Assembly (NCBI RefSeq): GCF_900142735.1
Contig: NZ_FRBY01000002.1
Location: forward strand, 744,001 to 808,000
DNA length: 64,000 nt
Direction of reading: 5' to 3'
DNA from: Flavobacterium saccharophilum
GTDB taxonomy: Bacteria > Bacteroidota > Bacteroidia > Flavobacteriales > Flavobacteriaceae
The notes beneath the pieces were generated by a model, which saw nothing but the letters and a program-made list of their open reading frames with translations, had not been told where the DNA came from and made no database searches. This document shows positions 7,455 through 16,761 of the stretch, one piece after another; position 1 is the first letter of the stretch, and every line of letters begins with the position of its first letter. Both the position numbers and the translations under genes were made by a program.

Positions 7455-9380
7455 ATGGCTAAAGATAATAATCCAAATCCGAGTAAATTTAAAATAAGTC
7501 CTTGGTTAATATATACCGCAATACTTTTAGTTTTTTTATTTATAAGTTTTGCAACCGGAGGATCTAACTTAAGCGAACCTGCTCAATTAACTTCTTCTAA
7601 ATTCAATGTTTTATTAGAAAAAGGTCAAATTGAAAAAGTGATCGTTTATAATAAAGCTGAAGCAGAAGTTTATTTAACTGCCGCTGCTCTTAAAGATGCA
7701 GCCAATAAGAAGGTAGCAAAGGACATGTTTGACAGAGTAAACAAAGGTCCACACTATACTTTAGAAATTGGTAACGACCAGATTTTTCAAACTAAATTAG
7801 AAAAAGCAGTTGGCGAAGGCAAACTGAAAGATTTTAATTTCTTGCAGAAAAACAATTGGAGTGACATTTTAATCAGTCTACTTCCAATTATCATCATTAT
7901 TGGTGTATGGATTTTCATTATGCGTAAAATGTCAGGCGGCGCTGGTGGCGGTGGCGGACAAATTTTCAACATTGGAAAATCGAAAGCTAAATTGTTTGAC
8001 GAGAAAACAGATATCAAAACAACATTTAAAGATGTTGCTGGTTTAGAAGGTGCAAAAGAAGAAATACAAGAAATTGTAGAATTCCTGAAAAACCCTGAAA
8101 AATATACAAACCTTGGAGGAAAAATTCCAAAAGGAGCTTTACTTGTAGGACCTCCGGGAACTGGTAAAACTTTATTAGCTAAAGCTGTAGCCGGTGAAGC
8201 TCAAGTACCTTTCTTCTCACTATCAGGTTCTGATTTCGTTGAGATGTTCGTTGGGGTTGGTGCTTCACGTGTTCGTGACTTATTCAAACAAGCTAAAGAA
8301 AAATCTCCTGCTATCATTTTCATCGACGAGATTGATGCTGTTGGTAGAGCAAGAGGAAAAAGCAATATGTCAGGCGGAAATGACGAAAGAGAAAATACTT
8401 TGAACCAATTATTGACAGAAATGGACGGTTTTGGTACAAACTCTAACGTCATCGTTTTGGCTGCAACCAACAGAGCTGATGTTCTTGACAAAGCTTTAAT
8501 GCGTGCCGGGCGTTTTGACAGACAAATTTTTGTTGACTTACCAGACATTCGCGAAAGAGCTGAAATCTTTAAAGTTCACTTAGCTCCTATCAAAAAAATT
8601 GAAGGCCTTGATTTAGACTTTTTAGCAAAACAAACTCCGGGATTCTCTGGTGCTGATATCGCTAACGTTTGTAACGAGGCTGCCTTAATTGCTGCACGTA
8701 ACAACAAAACTGCAGTAGACAGACAAGATTTCCTTGATGCTGTTGACAGAATCATTGGTGGCCTTGAAAAGAAAAATAAAATTATTACTCCAGAAGAGAA
8801 AAGAGCAATTGCAATTCACGAAGCGGGTCACGCCACTGTAAGCTGGATGTTAGAGCATGCTGCACCACTTATTAAAGTAACAATTGTGCCTCGCGGACAA
8901 AGTTTAGGAGCTGCATGGTACTTACCAGAGGAAAGACAAATCGTTAGAACAGATCAAATGTTAGACGAAATGTGTGCAACTATGGGCGGAAGAGCTGCTG
9001 AAAAAGTAACTTTTGACAGAATTTCGACTGGTGCATTAAGCGATTTAGAAAAAGTTACACGTCAGGCTCGTGCTATGGTTACGATTTACGGTTTGAATGA
9101 AAAAATCGGAAACGTTACTTATTATGACTCAAGCGGACAAAGTGAATACAACTTCTCTAAACCGTATTCTGATGAGACTGCAAAAGTTATTGACAAAGAA
9201 ATTTCAGAATTAATTGAAGGTCAATACCAAAGAGCAATTCAAATCTTAGAAGAAAACAAAGACAAGTTAAATCAGCTTGCTGATATATTAATAGAAAAAG
9301 AAGTTATTTTTAAAGATGACTTAGAAACAATTTTCGGAAAACGTACTTTTGACAAAAATCTGGAAGAAGTGGTTTCGTAA
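7455..9380 (+). CDS. ftsH: ATP-dependent zinc metalloprotease FtsH
   Basis: Membrane-anchored AAA+ protease degrading misfolded membrane proteins and regulatory proteins. It has an N-terminal membrane helix (about 18-35), a periplasmic segment, and a second helix (about 140-157) followed by a Gly-rich linker. The Walker A GPPGTGKT is at 232-239, Walker B IIFIDEIDAVG follows, then SRH residues, and the zinc site HEAGH is at 455-459. At 641 residues it is full length. Cotranscription with rsfS is likely; a 16-bp-stem terminator follows. Confidence 0.98.
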   Translation: MAKDNNPNPSKFKISPWLIYTAILLVFLFISFATGGSNLSEPAQLTSSKFNVLLEKGQIEKVIVYNKAEAEVYLTAAALKDAANKKVAKDMFDRVNKGPHYTLEIGNDQIFQTKLEKAVGEGKLKDFNFLQKNNWSDILISLLPIIIIIGVWIFIMRKMSGGAGGGGGQIFNIGKSKAKLFDEKTDIKTTFKDVAGLEGAKEEIQEIVEFLKNPEKYTNLGGKIPKGALLVGPPGTGKTLLAKAVAGEAQVPFFSLSGSDFVEMFVGVGASRVRDLFKQAKEKSPAIIFIDEIDAVGRARGKSNMSGGNDERENTLNQLLTEMDGFGTNSNVIVLAATNRADVLDKALMRAGRFDRQIFVDLPDIRERAEIFKVHLAPIKKIEGLDLDFLAKQTPGFSGADIANVCNEAALIAARNNKTAVDRQDFLDAVDRIIGGLEKKNKIITPEEKRAIAIHEAGHATVSWMLEHAAPLIKVTIVPRGQSLGAAWYLPEERQIVRTDQMLDEMCATMGGRAAEKVTFDRISTGALSDLEKVTRQARAMVTIYGLNEKIGNVTYYDSSGQSEYNFSKPYSDETAKVIDKEISELIEGQYQRAIQILEENKDKLNQLADILIEKEVIFKDDLETIFGKRTFDKNLEEVVS

Positions 9381-9408
9381 ATTATTCAGAAATATGTAAT
9401 ATTTTTTA

Positions 9409-9449
9409 AAATCTTAATTCAAAATAGCCTTTTGAATTAAGATTTTTTT
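9409..9449 (+). terminator. Terminator after ftsH
   Basis: Perfect 16-bp stem (9409-9424 with 9430-9445, core AATCTTAATTC) with 5-base loop, then a T-run that merges into the next promoter's -7 element. Confidence 0.85.
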
Positions 9450-9456
9450 ATCTTTG
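9449..9456 (+). promoter_or_regulatory. Candidate -7 element TATCTTTG for the lipid operon
   Basis: TATCTTTG matches TAnnTTTG, 37 bases before the LUD-protein ATG and immediately after the ftsH terminator. It would start the five-gene unit that runs to 12698. Confidence 0.55.
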
Positions 9457-9493
9457 AACGTTTTCAATTAACATGTAAAGTATTTCATATAAA

Positions 9494-10102
9494 ATGAATT
9501 TTTTCAAAAAAATATTTGGTTCTAGCGACGCCGCATCTGACGAAGAACATGAAAGCGAATATGGAGGAGGTAATCCAATTCCGAACAGTCATTTATCTAT
9601 TGACGAGCAATTCATTTTCAATTTCAAGAAAAATGGTGGTAAGTTTTTGTATTGTGAAAACAAACAGGAAGTTGCGGAACAATTTGAAAACATTTTAGAA
9701 GAAAATGATTGGTTCGAAAACGAAGTTTTATGTTATGAACCAGGTCTTTTTCATTTACTGGAGGAGAATAAACTCATTTATGTTTCACCAAGAGCTCCTA
9801 AATTTTTATTAGCTTCTTGTGAAAACCTTATAGCCGATGAAGGTTCGATTTTGTTTTCATCAAAACAAATCAGACAGGATAAACCAAATGAATTGCCGGC
9901 AAATATCGTTATTATAGCCACTACCAGCCAGATCTTACCAATGAAAAGTGACGGATTAAGTGCTATTAAACGAAAATACGAAAGAGACTACCCTACCAAT
10001 ATTACTACAATAAAATATTTCGAAAAAGCAAAAGAGGAAGATTTTACACAATACGGAAGTGTTGCAAAAAATCTTTATTTATTGCTTTTAGAAGACCTTT
10101 AA
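9494..10102 (+). CDS. LUD domain protein (LutC-like)
   Basis: The 202-residue protein matches the lactate-utilisation (LUD) domain: IDEQFIFNFKKNGGKFLYCENKQEVAEQFENIL, CENLIADEGSILFSS and a C-terminal LPANIVIIATTSQILPMKSDGL. In Bacteroidota this gene commonly sits between ftsH and cdsA, as here. Its biochemical role outside lutABC operons is not known; there are no lutA or lutB neighbours, so lactate oxidation should not be assumed. The stop is one base from the cdsA ATG. Confidence 0.85.
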   Translation: MNFFKKIFGSSDAASDEEHESEYGGGNPIPNSHLSIDEQFIFNFKKNGGKFLYCENKQEVAEQFENILEENDWFENEVLCYEPGLFHLLEENKLIYVSPRAPKFLLASCENLIADEGSILFSSKQIRQDKPNELPANIVIIATTSQILPMKSDGLSAIKRKYERDYPTNITTIKYFEKAKEEDFTQYGSVAKNLYLLLLEDL

Positions 10103-10103
10103 G

Positions 10104-10994
10104 ATGAACGAAACACTCAAGAGAACCATTTCTGGTGCTGTTTATATCGCTTTATTATTAACTGCAATTCTGTTTTCTACTGAAAGCTTTATTATCCTTT
10201 TTGGTCTTTTCTTAATAATTACAATTTACGAATTTTGCAATTTAGTTAATCTTAGCAAAGTCTTTTCTATTCTTTTTGGAATCCTGTTATACAGCTCAAT
10301 TCTGTTAGTAAGTCATTATAACAAAGAGACTACTTCGTATTTAAACACTACATTCAATTCAGACTTAGTTTTAAACACCAATATTCAGCAATTAGATCTT
10401 GTCTTACTGGCTGTAACATTGGTGATTGCTATAAAATGTATTTTATTTTTGTTTTATGACAATATTCAAAGCGTAAGTACCTCTTCAAAATATTTGTATT
10501 TATTAGGATACATTGTATTACCATTTATATTTATTGTTAAAATTTCTTTTGGCACCAATGATTATAATCCAAAAATCATTCTTGGCTTATTCATCTTAAT
10601 CTGGACCAATGATACTTTTGCTTATCTGGTTGGAAAATCGATGGGAAAACATAAATTATTTGAACGCGTTTCTCCTAAAAAAACTATTGAAGGTTTTATT
10701 GGCGGTGTTGTATTTGCTGCTTTCGCAGGATTTTTAATTTCTAAATTATACATTCAGCCAAAACCTGAGTTTAGCAGTAAATCTATTCTAATCTGGACGA
10801 TAATCGCTTTAATTGTAAGCATTTTTGGTACCATTGGAGATTTGATTGAATCAAAATTTAAAAGAATTGCCGGTGTAAAAGACAGCGGCTCCATAATGCC
10901 AGGTCATGGAGGCATCTTAGATCGACTAGATAGTGTTATATTTGTAGCACCAATTATATTTTTATTTTATCAAATTTTATATTATGTTTCATAA
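10104..10994 (+). CDS. cdsA: Phosphatidate cytidylyltransferase
   Basis: Makes CDP-diacylglycerol from phosphatidate and CTP at the inner membrane, the precursor of phosphatidylserine and cardiolipin. The 296-residue protein has about eight hydrophobic helices. The conserved SPKKTIEGFIGG begins near residue 190, and the signature GxxDxxES...KDSGSIMPGHGGILDRLDS is present with PGHGG at about 266-270. The last 11 bases overlap psd, indicating tight coupling with the decarboxylase of the same pathway. Confidence 0.96.
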   Translation: MNETLKRTISGAVYIALLLTAILFSTESFIILFGLFLIITIYEFCNLVNLSKVFSILFGILLYSSILLVSHYNKETTSYLNTTFNSDLVLNTNIQQLDLVLLAVTLVIAIKCILFLFYDNIQSVSTSSKYLYLLGYIVLPFIFIVKISFGTNDYNPKIILGLFILIWTNDTFAYLVGKSMGKHKLFERVSPKKTIEGFIGGVVFAAFAGFLISKLYIQPKPEFSSKSILIWTIIALIVSIFGTIGDLIESKFKRIAGVKDSGSIMPGHGGILDRLDSVIFVAPIIFLFYQILYYVS

Positions 10995-11637
10995 AGAGGG
11001 AGGCCCATCCATTTTATTAGGTACTGTTTTTGCAGTTGCTGTACTTTTAATTGCTGACAAATTCATTGATATTAGTTGGTTAAGAATTCTGGTGCAAGTT
11101 GCCGGTATAGCAGTATTGATTATTATTTTGCAATTTTTCAGAAACCCAAAAAGAATCGCAATTAGAAACAGCAATCACATTCTTGCTCCGGTAGACGGAA
11201 AAGTTGTGGTTATTGAAGAAGTTTATGAAGGTGAATTTTTTAAAGACAAACGTTTACAGGTTTCTATTTTTATGTCACCAATAAATGTACACGTTACGCG
11301 TTATGCTATGGACGGAATTATCAAATTCAGTAAATATCATCCGGGTAAGTTTTTGGTTGCATGGCATCCAAAAGCAAGTGAAGAAAATGAAAGAACCACT
11401 GTTGTTATTGAAAACGAAACCTTTGGTCAGATACTATACAGACAAATTGCAGGTGCTTTAGCGCGCAGAATTGTAAACTACGCTCAAGAAGGAATGCAGG
11501 TCGTTCAGGGTACTGATGCAGGTTTCATAAAATTTGGTTCAAGAGTAGATTTATTTTTACCTTTAGGTACCGAAATTAATGTAGAATTGAATCAAAAAGC
11601 AATTGGTGGAAAAACCATTATTGCTACAAAAGCATAA
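10984..11637 (+). CDS. psd: Phosphatidylserine decarboxylase (short type)
   Basis: Converts phosphatidylserine to phosphatidylethanolamine using a pyruvoyl group made by self-cleavage. The 217-residue form is the short archaeal/Bacteroidota type. The cleavage pair Gly185-Ser186 is in KFGSRVD near the C-terminus, and the conserved APVDGKVV and FMSPINVHVTR are visible. Two N-terminal hydrophobic segments anchor it. It starts inside the end of cdsA and its stop codon abuts the next ATG, so the unit is translationally compact. Confidence 0.95.
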   Translation: MFHKEGGPSILLGTVFAVAVLLIADKFIDISWLRILVQVAGIAVLIIILQFFRNPKRIAIRNSNHILAPVDGKVVVIEEVYEGEFFKDKRLQVSIFMSPINVHVTRYAMDGIIKFSKYHPGKFLVAWHPKASEENERTTVVIENETFGQILYRQIAGALARRIVNYAQEGMQVVQGTDAGFIKFGSRVDLFLPLGTEINVELNQKAIGGKTIIATKA

Positions 11638-11907
11638 ATGACCGAAAAAGATTTAGATACTCGTTTTTCAGAGGCTGTAGAAATTGCTTTAAAAATGACT
11701 CAGTCCTCACTGCCACAAGATGTGCAGCTAAGACTGTATGCTTATTATAAACAGGCTACTTTTGGTACGGCAGTATACAACCAATCTGAGAACTTTGATT
11801 TACGTGATGCATTTAAAACAAATGCATGGATGCAAATTAGTCATATATCCATTGACGAAGCAAAGGAAAATTACATTGAAATCATAAATTCTCTAACATC
11901 AAAATAA
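11638..11907 (+). CDS. Acyl-CoA-binding protein
   Basis: Small cytoplasmic carrier of acyl-CoA esters. The 89-residue product has the four-helix ACBP pattern: FSEAVEIALKMTQSS, the signature LRLYAYYKQATFG (usually YxxYKQATxG), and DLRDAFKTNAWMQIS in place of the canonical KxxAW segment. The start codon directly follows the psd stop. Its place in a phospholipid operon fits delivery of acyl chains to lipid synthesis. Confidence 0.92.
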   Translation: MTEKDLDTRFSEAVEIALKMTQSSLPQDVQLRLYAYYKQATFGTAVYNQSENFDLRDAFKTNAWMQISHISIDEAKENYIEIINSLTSK

Positions 11908-11915
11908 ATTACATT

Positions 11916-12698
11916 ATGAAGAAAAATTTTATTCGCTTTGGCATTTTAACTTCATTCTTCGTATTATTTTCTTGTAATGATAGCAATAAATTAACCGAAG
12001 TTGTTGAAGTTCCTCTACCAACAAAAGAAGAGAAAATAACAATTGGGACGCCTGAAGAAGTGAAAGCCGATCCAGGTTCGTTTGAACTTACGAAATTGAC
12101 TTTTGCTTATGATGGACTAGCACCTGACATACGTTCTCTAACTTTAGAAACACACTATTCGAAACATTATTTAACTTATACGAATAATTTAAACAAAGAA
12201 ATTGTTTCGACGGAATTTGAAAACATGCCGATTGAAGATATTCTGAAAAAAATGGATCTTAGTAATGCTAAGCTTCGTCAAAACGCAGGAGGATATTACA
12301 ATCATACGATGTACTTTAATCTTTTGACACCAAAAGAGCAGACTCCTAAAGACACTTTAGCAGGTTCTATCAATAAAGAATTTGGTTCTTTTAATAACTT
12401 AACGAACCAATTTAAAGCGATGGCAACGAAACAATTTGGATCGGGATGGGTTTGGCTGGTTGTTGACAGATATGGAAAACTTCAAGTAACCCTTACAGGA
12501 GATCAGGATAATCCATTAATGAAAAATGCCTTGATTCCCGGAACTCCAATTATGGGAATTGATTTATGGGAACATGCTTATTACTTAGATTACCAAAACA
12601 GAAAAGGAACTTATATTGATGCTTTTTATAAACATGTTAACTGGGAAAAGGTAAACGAAAATTATAAAGAGGCTTTAAAGAAAGTCAAAAAAGTATAA
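11916..12698 (+). CDS. Superoxide dismutase (Fe/Mn family), lipoprotein
   Basis: Dismutates superoxide to hydrogen peroxide and oxygen. Residues 1-20 form a lipoprotein signal with FVLFSC (lipid Cys20), followed by a linker of about 35 residues. The SOD domain then carries the four metal ligands His80 (ETHYSKH), His130 (YYNHTMYF), Asp216 and His220 (DLWEHAYY). At 260 residues it is about 60 longer than cytosolic SOD because of the export signal and linker. It is therefore expected on the periplasmic side of a membrane. Last gene of the lipid operon (8 bases after the ACBP gene), followed by a terminator. Fe versus Mn preference cannot be read. Confidence 0.93.
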   Translation: MKKNFIRFGILTSFFVLFSCNDSNKLTEVVEVPLPTKEEKITIGTPEEVKADPGSFELTKLTFAYDGLAPDIRSLTLETHYSKHYLTYTNNLNKEIVSTEFENMPIEDILKKMDLSNAKLRQNAGGYYNHTMYFNLLTPKEQTPKDTLAGSINKEFGSFNNLTNQFKAMATKQFGSGWVWLVVDRYGKLQVTLTGDQDNPLMKNALIPGTPIMGIDLWEHAYYLDYQNRKGTYIDAFYKHVNWEKVNENYKEALKKVKKV

Positions 12699-12703
12699 AA
12701 CGA

Positions 12704-12733
12704 AAAAGCTGATACAATGTATCAGCTTTTTTT
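12704..12733 (+). terminator. Terminator between sod and amylase genes (works both ways)
   Basis: Stem AGCTGATAC / GTATCAGCT with a 3-base loop, A-run on the left and T-run on the right; it can end both converging transcripts. Confidence 0.88.
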
Positions 12734-12753
12734 ATGTCTTCTTATATCGAATC

Positions 12754-14625
12754 TTATTTCAATTCGAATATAAACGATTCAGAAGGTGCAATTTTTACTT
12801 TTGCAATTCCTTCTCCATTATTCACTTTTAACTGCACTGCATCCTTTTGATACAACTGATCTGTCAATTGGTATTCTCCATCTTTTAAATTCCATTTTGA
12901 AATAATCTCCGAAGGAACTTTTAATTCAAATTCACTTGTTTTTTCAGAAGAGAAATTCACAACAACAACTAGTTTTTGCTTTTCGGACCAACGCACATAA
13001 GAATAAAGTGATTCATCATAACCGGCATGGTTCTGACGGTTTACAGATTGAATTTCCTGATAACTTCCCATCAAAGCTGAACTATTAATTGAAAAATTCA
13101 GTAATCGTTTGTAAAAGTCACGTAAATTTTTCTCTGAATCAGAAAGTTGTCCTCCGTCAAACTTTCCTTCATTCATCCATTTTTGATGATTTGGCACTCC
13201 TATATAATCAAAGATAGAAGTTCTGGAACGCGTTCCAAATCCGGCATTTTCATTTCCAGCCTCTCCTACTTCCTGTCCAAAATAAACCATTGTTGGCGAG
13301 GTACTAATTGTAGTTGAAATAACCATTAAAGGTTTACCGCGCTCAGGAGATCCTGCAAATTCAGGACTCGCTAAACGCTGTTCATCATGATTATCCAAAA
13401 AATGAAGCATATGATGTTCAATATCTGACATTCCTTTTTGAATATCTGATAAACCGTCTGGTGATGATTTTCCTTTTATGATATCTTTCAGCTTATCGTA
13501 AGTTTCTACTTTATCATATAAATAATCCATCTTTCCTAAACGAATATAATTGCGATATTCATTTGGATTGTAAACTTCTGCCAATAAAAAAGCATTTGGA
13601 TTTTTCATCTTAATAGCCGAATTCATATAACTCCAGAATTCGTATGGAACCATTTCAGCCATGTCATAACGAAAACCGTCAACACCTTTTGCTGTCCAAT
13701 ACAAAGCAATCGATTTAAACTTTTTCCATGAATCAGGCACATCTTTATCCTGCCAAAAAGCAAAATGTTCCTGATATGATTTTTGATCAAATCCAGCCGG
13801 AAGTTCTGGAAAGTCTTTTGAACCATCAGGGCGAATTCCGTAATTTACTTTTACCGTTTCGTACCAGTCATTCTGGTCCGGTTTCACTTTTCTGGAACCA
13901 TTACCTGTCCATTTTGCAGGATTCTCATCAAATACACCATCAACTAAGGGATTCTTTTCACCATTTAACGGGACATCTCCATCAGGGATTTCAAAATGAC
14001 TTTTCGGTATATAGTAGAAATTATTATCTCTCTTATACTCCACACTTACATCATCATTGGCTCCAAAATCCTTTATCCCTTCCGGATTATTTTTCCCTTC
14101 ATACTTTCGCGCAATATGATTGGGTACAATATCAATAATAAGCTTCAAACCTGCTTTGTGTGTACGAGCAATTAATGCTTCAAATTCCTGTAATCGATTT
14201 GCAGGATTTACAGCTAAATCAGGATTTACATTATAATAATCTTTAACCGCGTAAGGTGACCCTGCACGACCTTTTACCACTTCAGGATCATCATTTGAAA
14301 TTCCATAAGCGGTATAATCCCTAACCAATGCATGGTGAGGAACGCCGGTGTACCAAATATAAGTTACGCCTAAATCTTTAATTTCATGAAGAGCAGTGTC
14401 TGTAAAATCATTGAACTTTCCAACTCCATTTTCTTCAATGGTTCCCCATGGTTTGTTGGTGGTGTTTTTATTTCCAAATAAGCGTGTAAAAACCTGATAG
14501 ACTACAGTTTTCTTCTCTGTAGCAATTTCTTCCTTAGACGTATTCATTTTCAAATCTTTTGTTTTACATGCCGAAAACAGCACGGTTACAGCCATTCCTG
14601 CAACTATATTTTTTTTATTTATCAT
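12754..14625 (-). CDS. Alpha-amylase family GH13, lipoprotein
   Basis: Glycoside hydrolase acting on alpha-glucans at the cell surface or in the periplasm. The signal ends VLFSAC (lipid Cys20). The TIM-barrel regions are present: nucleophile Asp321 in GFRYDMAE, acid/base Glu350 in LLAEVY, transition-state Asp414 in FLDNHDEQR, and region I DIVPNH. A beta-sandwich C-domain follows to residue 623. A standalone gene without susC/susD neighbours here. Converges with the sod gene. The catalytic set is complete; whether it acts on starch, maltooligosaccharides or another glucan is open. Confidence 0.92.
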   Translation of the reverse strand: MINKKNIVAGMAVTVLFSACKTKDLKMNTSKEEIATEKKTVVYQVFTRLFGNKNTTNKPWGTIEENGVGKFNDFTDTALHEIKDLGVTYIWYTGVPHHALVRDYTAYGISNDDPEVVKGRAGSPYAVKDYYNVNPDLAVNPANRLQEFEALIARTHKAGLKLIIDIVPNHIARKYEGKNNPEGIKDFGANDDVSVEYKRDNNFYYIPKSHFEIPDGDVPLNGEKNPLVDGVFDENPAKWTGNGSRKVKPDQNDWYETVKVNYGIRPDGSKDFPELPAGFDQKSYQEHFAFWQDKDVPDSWKKFKSIALYWTAKGVDGFRYDMAEMVPYEFWSYMNSAIKMKNPNAFLLAEVYNPNEYRNYIRLGKMDYLYDKVETYDKLKDIIKGKSSPDGLSDIQKGMSDIEHHMLHFLDNHDEQRLASPEFAGSPERGKPLMVISTTISTSPTMVYFGQEVGEAGNENAGFGTRSRTSIFDYIGVPNHQKWMNEGKFDGGQLSDSEKNLRDFYKRLLNFSINSSALMGSYQEIQSVNRQNHAGYDESLYSYVRWSEKQKLVVVVNFSSEKTSEFELKVPSEIISKWNLKDGEYQLTDQLYQKDAVQLKVNNGEGIAKVKIAPSESFIFELK

Positions 14626-14991
14626 ACTCTTTTTTATAATCTGATCTTTCTGAGTTTTAAAATTAAATCACTTCTTCTAAAAAACCATTTTCTAAATTTA
14701 ATCTAATTTTTAAAACTCAAAAGAAAGTGATTTTAACTTCTAATCAAAAAACAAAACTACAACGTAATAGTTATCCGATTTGTTGGTAACTTAAAAGATT
14801 CAAAGTTACAAAGTTTAAAAAAGACAAAGAGACAAACGTTTTCTAAACTGCTTAACTCAACAAACCCTAAAGCCTTTGAGCCTTTGCCTCTTTGTTCCGA
14901 AGCTTCGGGATTGCACTTAAAAAATATAAATTAATCCTAATATCCATAAAGGTTGTATCCTTTTTCATAAATTTGACAAAAATTTAATCAA
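14626..14991. other. Divergent intergenic region with interleaved inverted repeats
   Basis: A non-coding 366 bases between the amylase and OstA-like genes. Two pairs of inverted repeats interleave: GAGTTTTAAAA (14652-14662) with TTTTAAAACTC (14708-14718), and AAATCACTT (14665-14673) with AAGTGATTT (14725-14733). The rest is GCAAAG-like low-complexity repeat and a CCGAAGCTTCGG palindrome at 14897-14908. Regulators of both genes may act here; no specific operator is recognised. Confidence 0.6.
14968..14975 (+). promoter_or_regulatory. Candidate -7 element TAAATTTG before the OstA-like gene
   Basis: TAAATTTG matches TAnnTTTG and lies 16 bases upstream of the TTG start at 14992, leaving a very short leader. 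No clear -33 element. Confidence 0.45.
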
Positions 14992-16677
14992 TTGAAGAAA
15001 TCACTCTTTTTCATATTTTATTGTTTGCTTCTAGTAAGTGTTCAAAGCATTTTTGCGCAGGCACCAAAAAAAATTATTGTAGAAAATGCCGATAACTCTT
15101 ATGTGGATCAGGAAGCAGTACCTGATGCTCTTTTGTTAGCTGGAAACGTAAAAATAAATCATGATGGCGTCGTCCTAACTTGTAATAAAGCCTATTTTTT
15201 TCAGAAAGAAAATTATCTAAAAGCCTTTGGAGACGTACAGTTAGTGCAAGGTGATACTTTATTTTTAAATAGTAAGTATGCTGAATATAACGGGAATATG
15301 AAAAAGGCATTTGCTACTGGAAATGCTGTTATGACTTCTCCAGATGCAACCTTAGCAACTGATACCATTAATTTTGACCGCAATGTTCAGGAAGTATTTT
15401 ACAATACAAAAGGTACAATCGTTAATAAAGACAATACCTTAGTTAGTAAATCAGGCAGATATTATGTAGCTGAGAAAAAATTTCAGTTTTTAACCGAAGT
15501 AACACTAACGAATCCTAAATATGTCGTAAAATCAAATCATCTGGATTATTACAGTAATTCAGGACACACCTACTTACTTGGGCCATCAACAATTACGAGT
15601 AAAGCCAACTATATTTATACCGAAAAAGGCTTTTATGATACCAAGAAAAACCTCGCGCATTTTCTTAGAAAATCGTATATAAAATATGATGACAGACGTA
15701 TTGAGGGTGACAGTTTGTATTATAATCGAAATATCGAATTTGCATCAGCAACGCGAAATGTAAAAATTACCGATTCCATAAATCGCGGAATCGTAAAAGG
15801 ACATTATGCAGAAGTTTACAAACTGAAAGATTCTATGTTTGTAACGAAAAGAGCTGTAGCAGTTAACTTTGTTGAGAACGATTCAGTTTACATTCACGGA
15901 AAAAAATTAATGGTTACCGGAAAAGAAGGTGAACGAATCCTGAGAGCTTACAACAATGTTCGTTTTTTTAAAATAGATATGAGCGGAAAATGTGATTCTA
16001 TACATTCAAACTCCAAAACAGCTTTGACAAAATTAATAGGAAATCCAATCCTATGGAATGGTGACAATCAAATTACGGGCGATGTAATGCATTTAATTGG
16101 TGACAATACTACCAAAAAACTGGATTCCTTAAAAGTGCTCAATAATACTTTTCTCGTCTCGCGGGATACACTGGGAACAGGATTTAACCAGGTAAAAGGA
16201 CTCAATTTATTTGGGAAATTCAGAGATGGAAAGCTCCATGATGTAGATGTCATCAAAAATACCGAAGTAATTTATTATATGCGAAATGAAGCGAATGAGC
16301 TCATCGGAATTAATAAAAATGTCAGCAGTAAAATCAATCTTATTTTAGAGAATAATGCGGTTGAAACTATCACATTTTATAATAAAGTAGACGGCGATAT
16401 ATATCCAGAAGCCGATTTACCTGAAAATGCACGAAAATTAAGAGGTTTAGTCTGGCGTGGCGATGAAAGAATTAAATCGAAAGATGATATTTTTACTGCG
16501 GAAGAAAATGAAGAAAATGACAAACTAATTCAGGCAGGAAAAGACCAGGAAGCCAAAGATAAAGACGTCCCACTGAAAGTCAGGAAAGAAACGCGTGATT
16601 ACGACAAAAAGAAACCCGCAGTAAAAACAAATGCAGCTAAAGCGGATACAACGAGAACAGCAAAGGCTAAGAAGTAG
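14992..16677 (+). CDS. OstA/LptA-like organic solvent tolerance domain protein, exported
   Basis: Residues 1-22 form a signal peptide (SLFFIFYCLLLVSVQSIFAQ). The body is a repetitive beta-jellyroll with repeated patterns such as VQLVQGDTLFLNSKYAEYNGN and IKYDDRRIEGDSLYYNRN, typical of OstA-like (LptA/LptD N-terminal-like) domains that shuttle LPS in the periplasm. The C-terminal 50 residues are Lys/Asp rich and probably disordered. The start is a TTG: an in-frame TGA lies 18 bases upstream and no ATG precedes the signal peptide. Length 561. Likely outer-membrane biogenesis; there is no lptD barrel in this protein. Confidence 0.82.
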   Translation: MKKSLFFIFYCLLLVSVQSIFAQAPKKIIVENADNSYVDQEAVPDALLLAGNVKINHDGVVLTCNKAYFFQKENYLKAFGDVQLVQGDTLFLNSKYAEYNGNMKKAFATGNAVMTSPDATLATDTINFDRNVQEVFYNTKGTIVNKDNTLVSKSGRYYVAEKKFQFLTEVTLTNPKYVVKSNHLDYYSNSGHTYLLGPSTITSKANYIYTEKGFYDTKKNLAHFLRKSYIKYDDRRIEGDSLYYNRNIEFASATRNVKITDSINRGIVKGHYAEVYKLKDSMFVTKRAVAVNFVENDSVYIHGKKLMVTGKEGERILRAYNNVRFFKIDMSGKCDSIHSNSKTALTKLIGNPILWNGDNQITGDVMHLIGDNTTKKLDSLKVLNNTFLVSRDTLGTGFNQVKGLNLFGKFRDGKLHDVDVIKNTEVIYYMRNEANELIGINKNVSSKINLILENNAVETITFYNKVDGDIYPEADLPENARKLRGLVWRGDERIKSKDDIFTAEENEENDKLIQAGKDQEAKDKDVPLKVRKETRDYDKKKPAVKTNAAKADTTRTAKAKK

Positions 16678-16761
16678 TTTTCAGTCTCAGTCACAGTTTT
16701 CAGCGTAAAGCTTTGTGACCTTATAAAATGGTATGTCAATTCAAAGCACACAAAACTTTGC

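Noticed and set aside
13623..14138. Two reading frames opposite or within the amylase gene (13623-13826 minus, 13728-14138 plus)
   Set aside because: They overlap a complete, well-supported GH13 gene with all catalytic residues in another frame.
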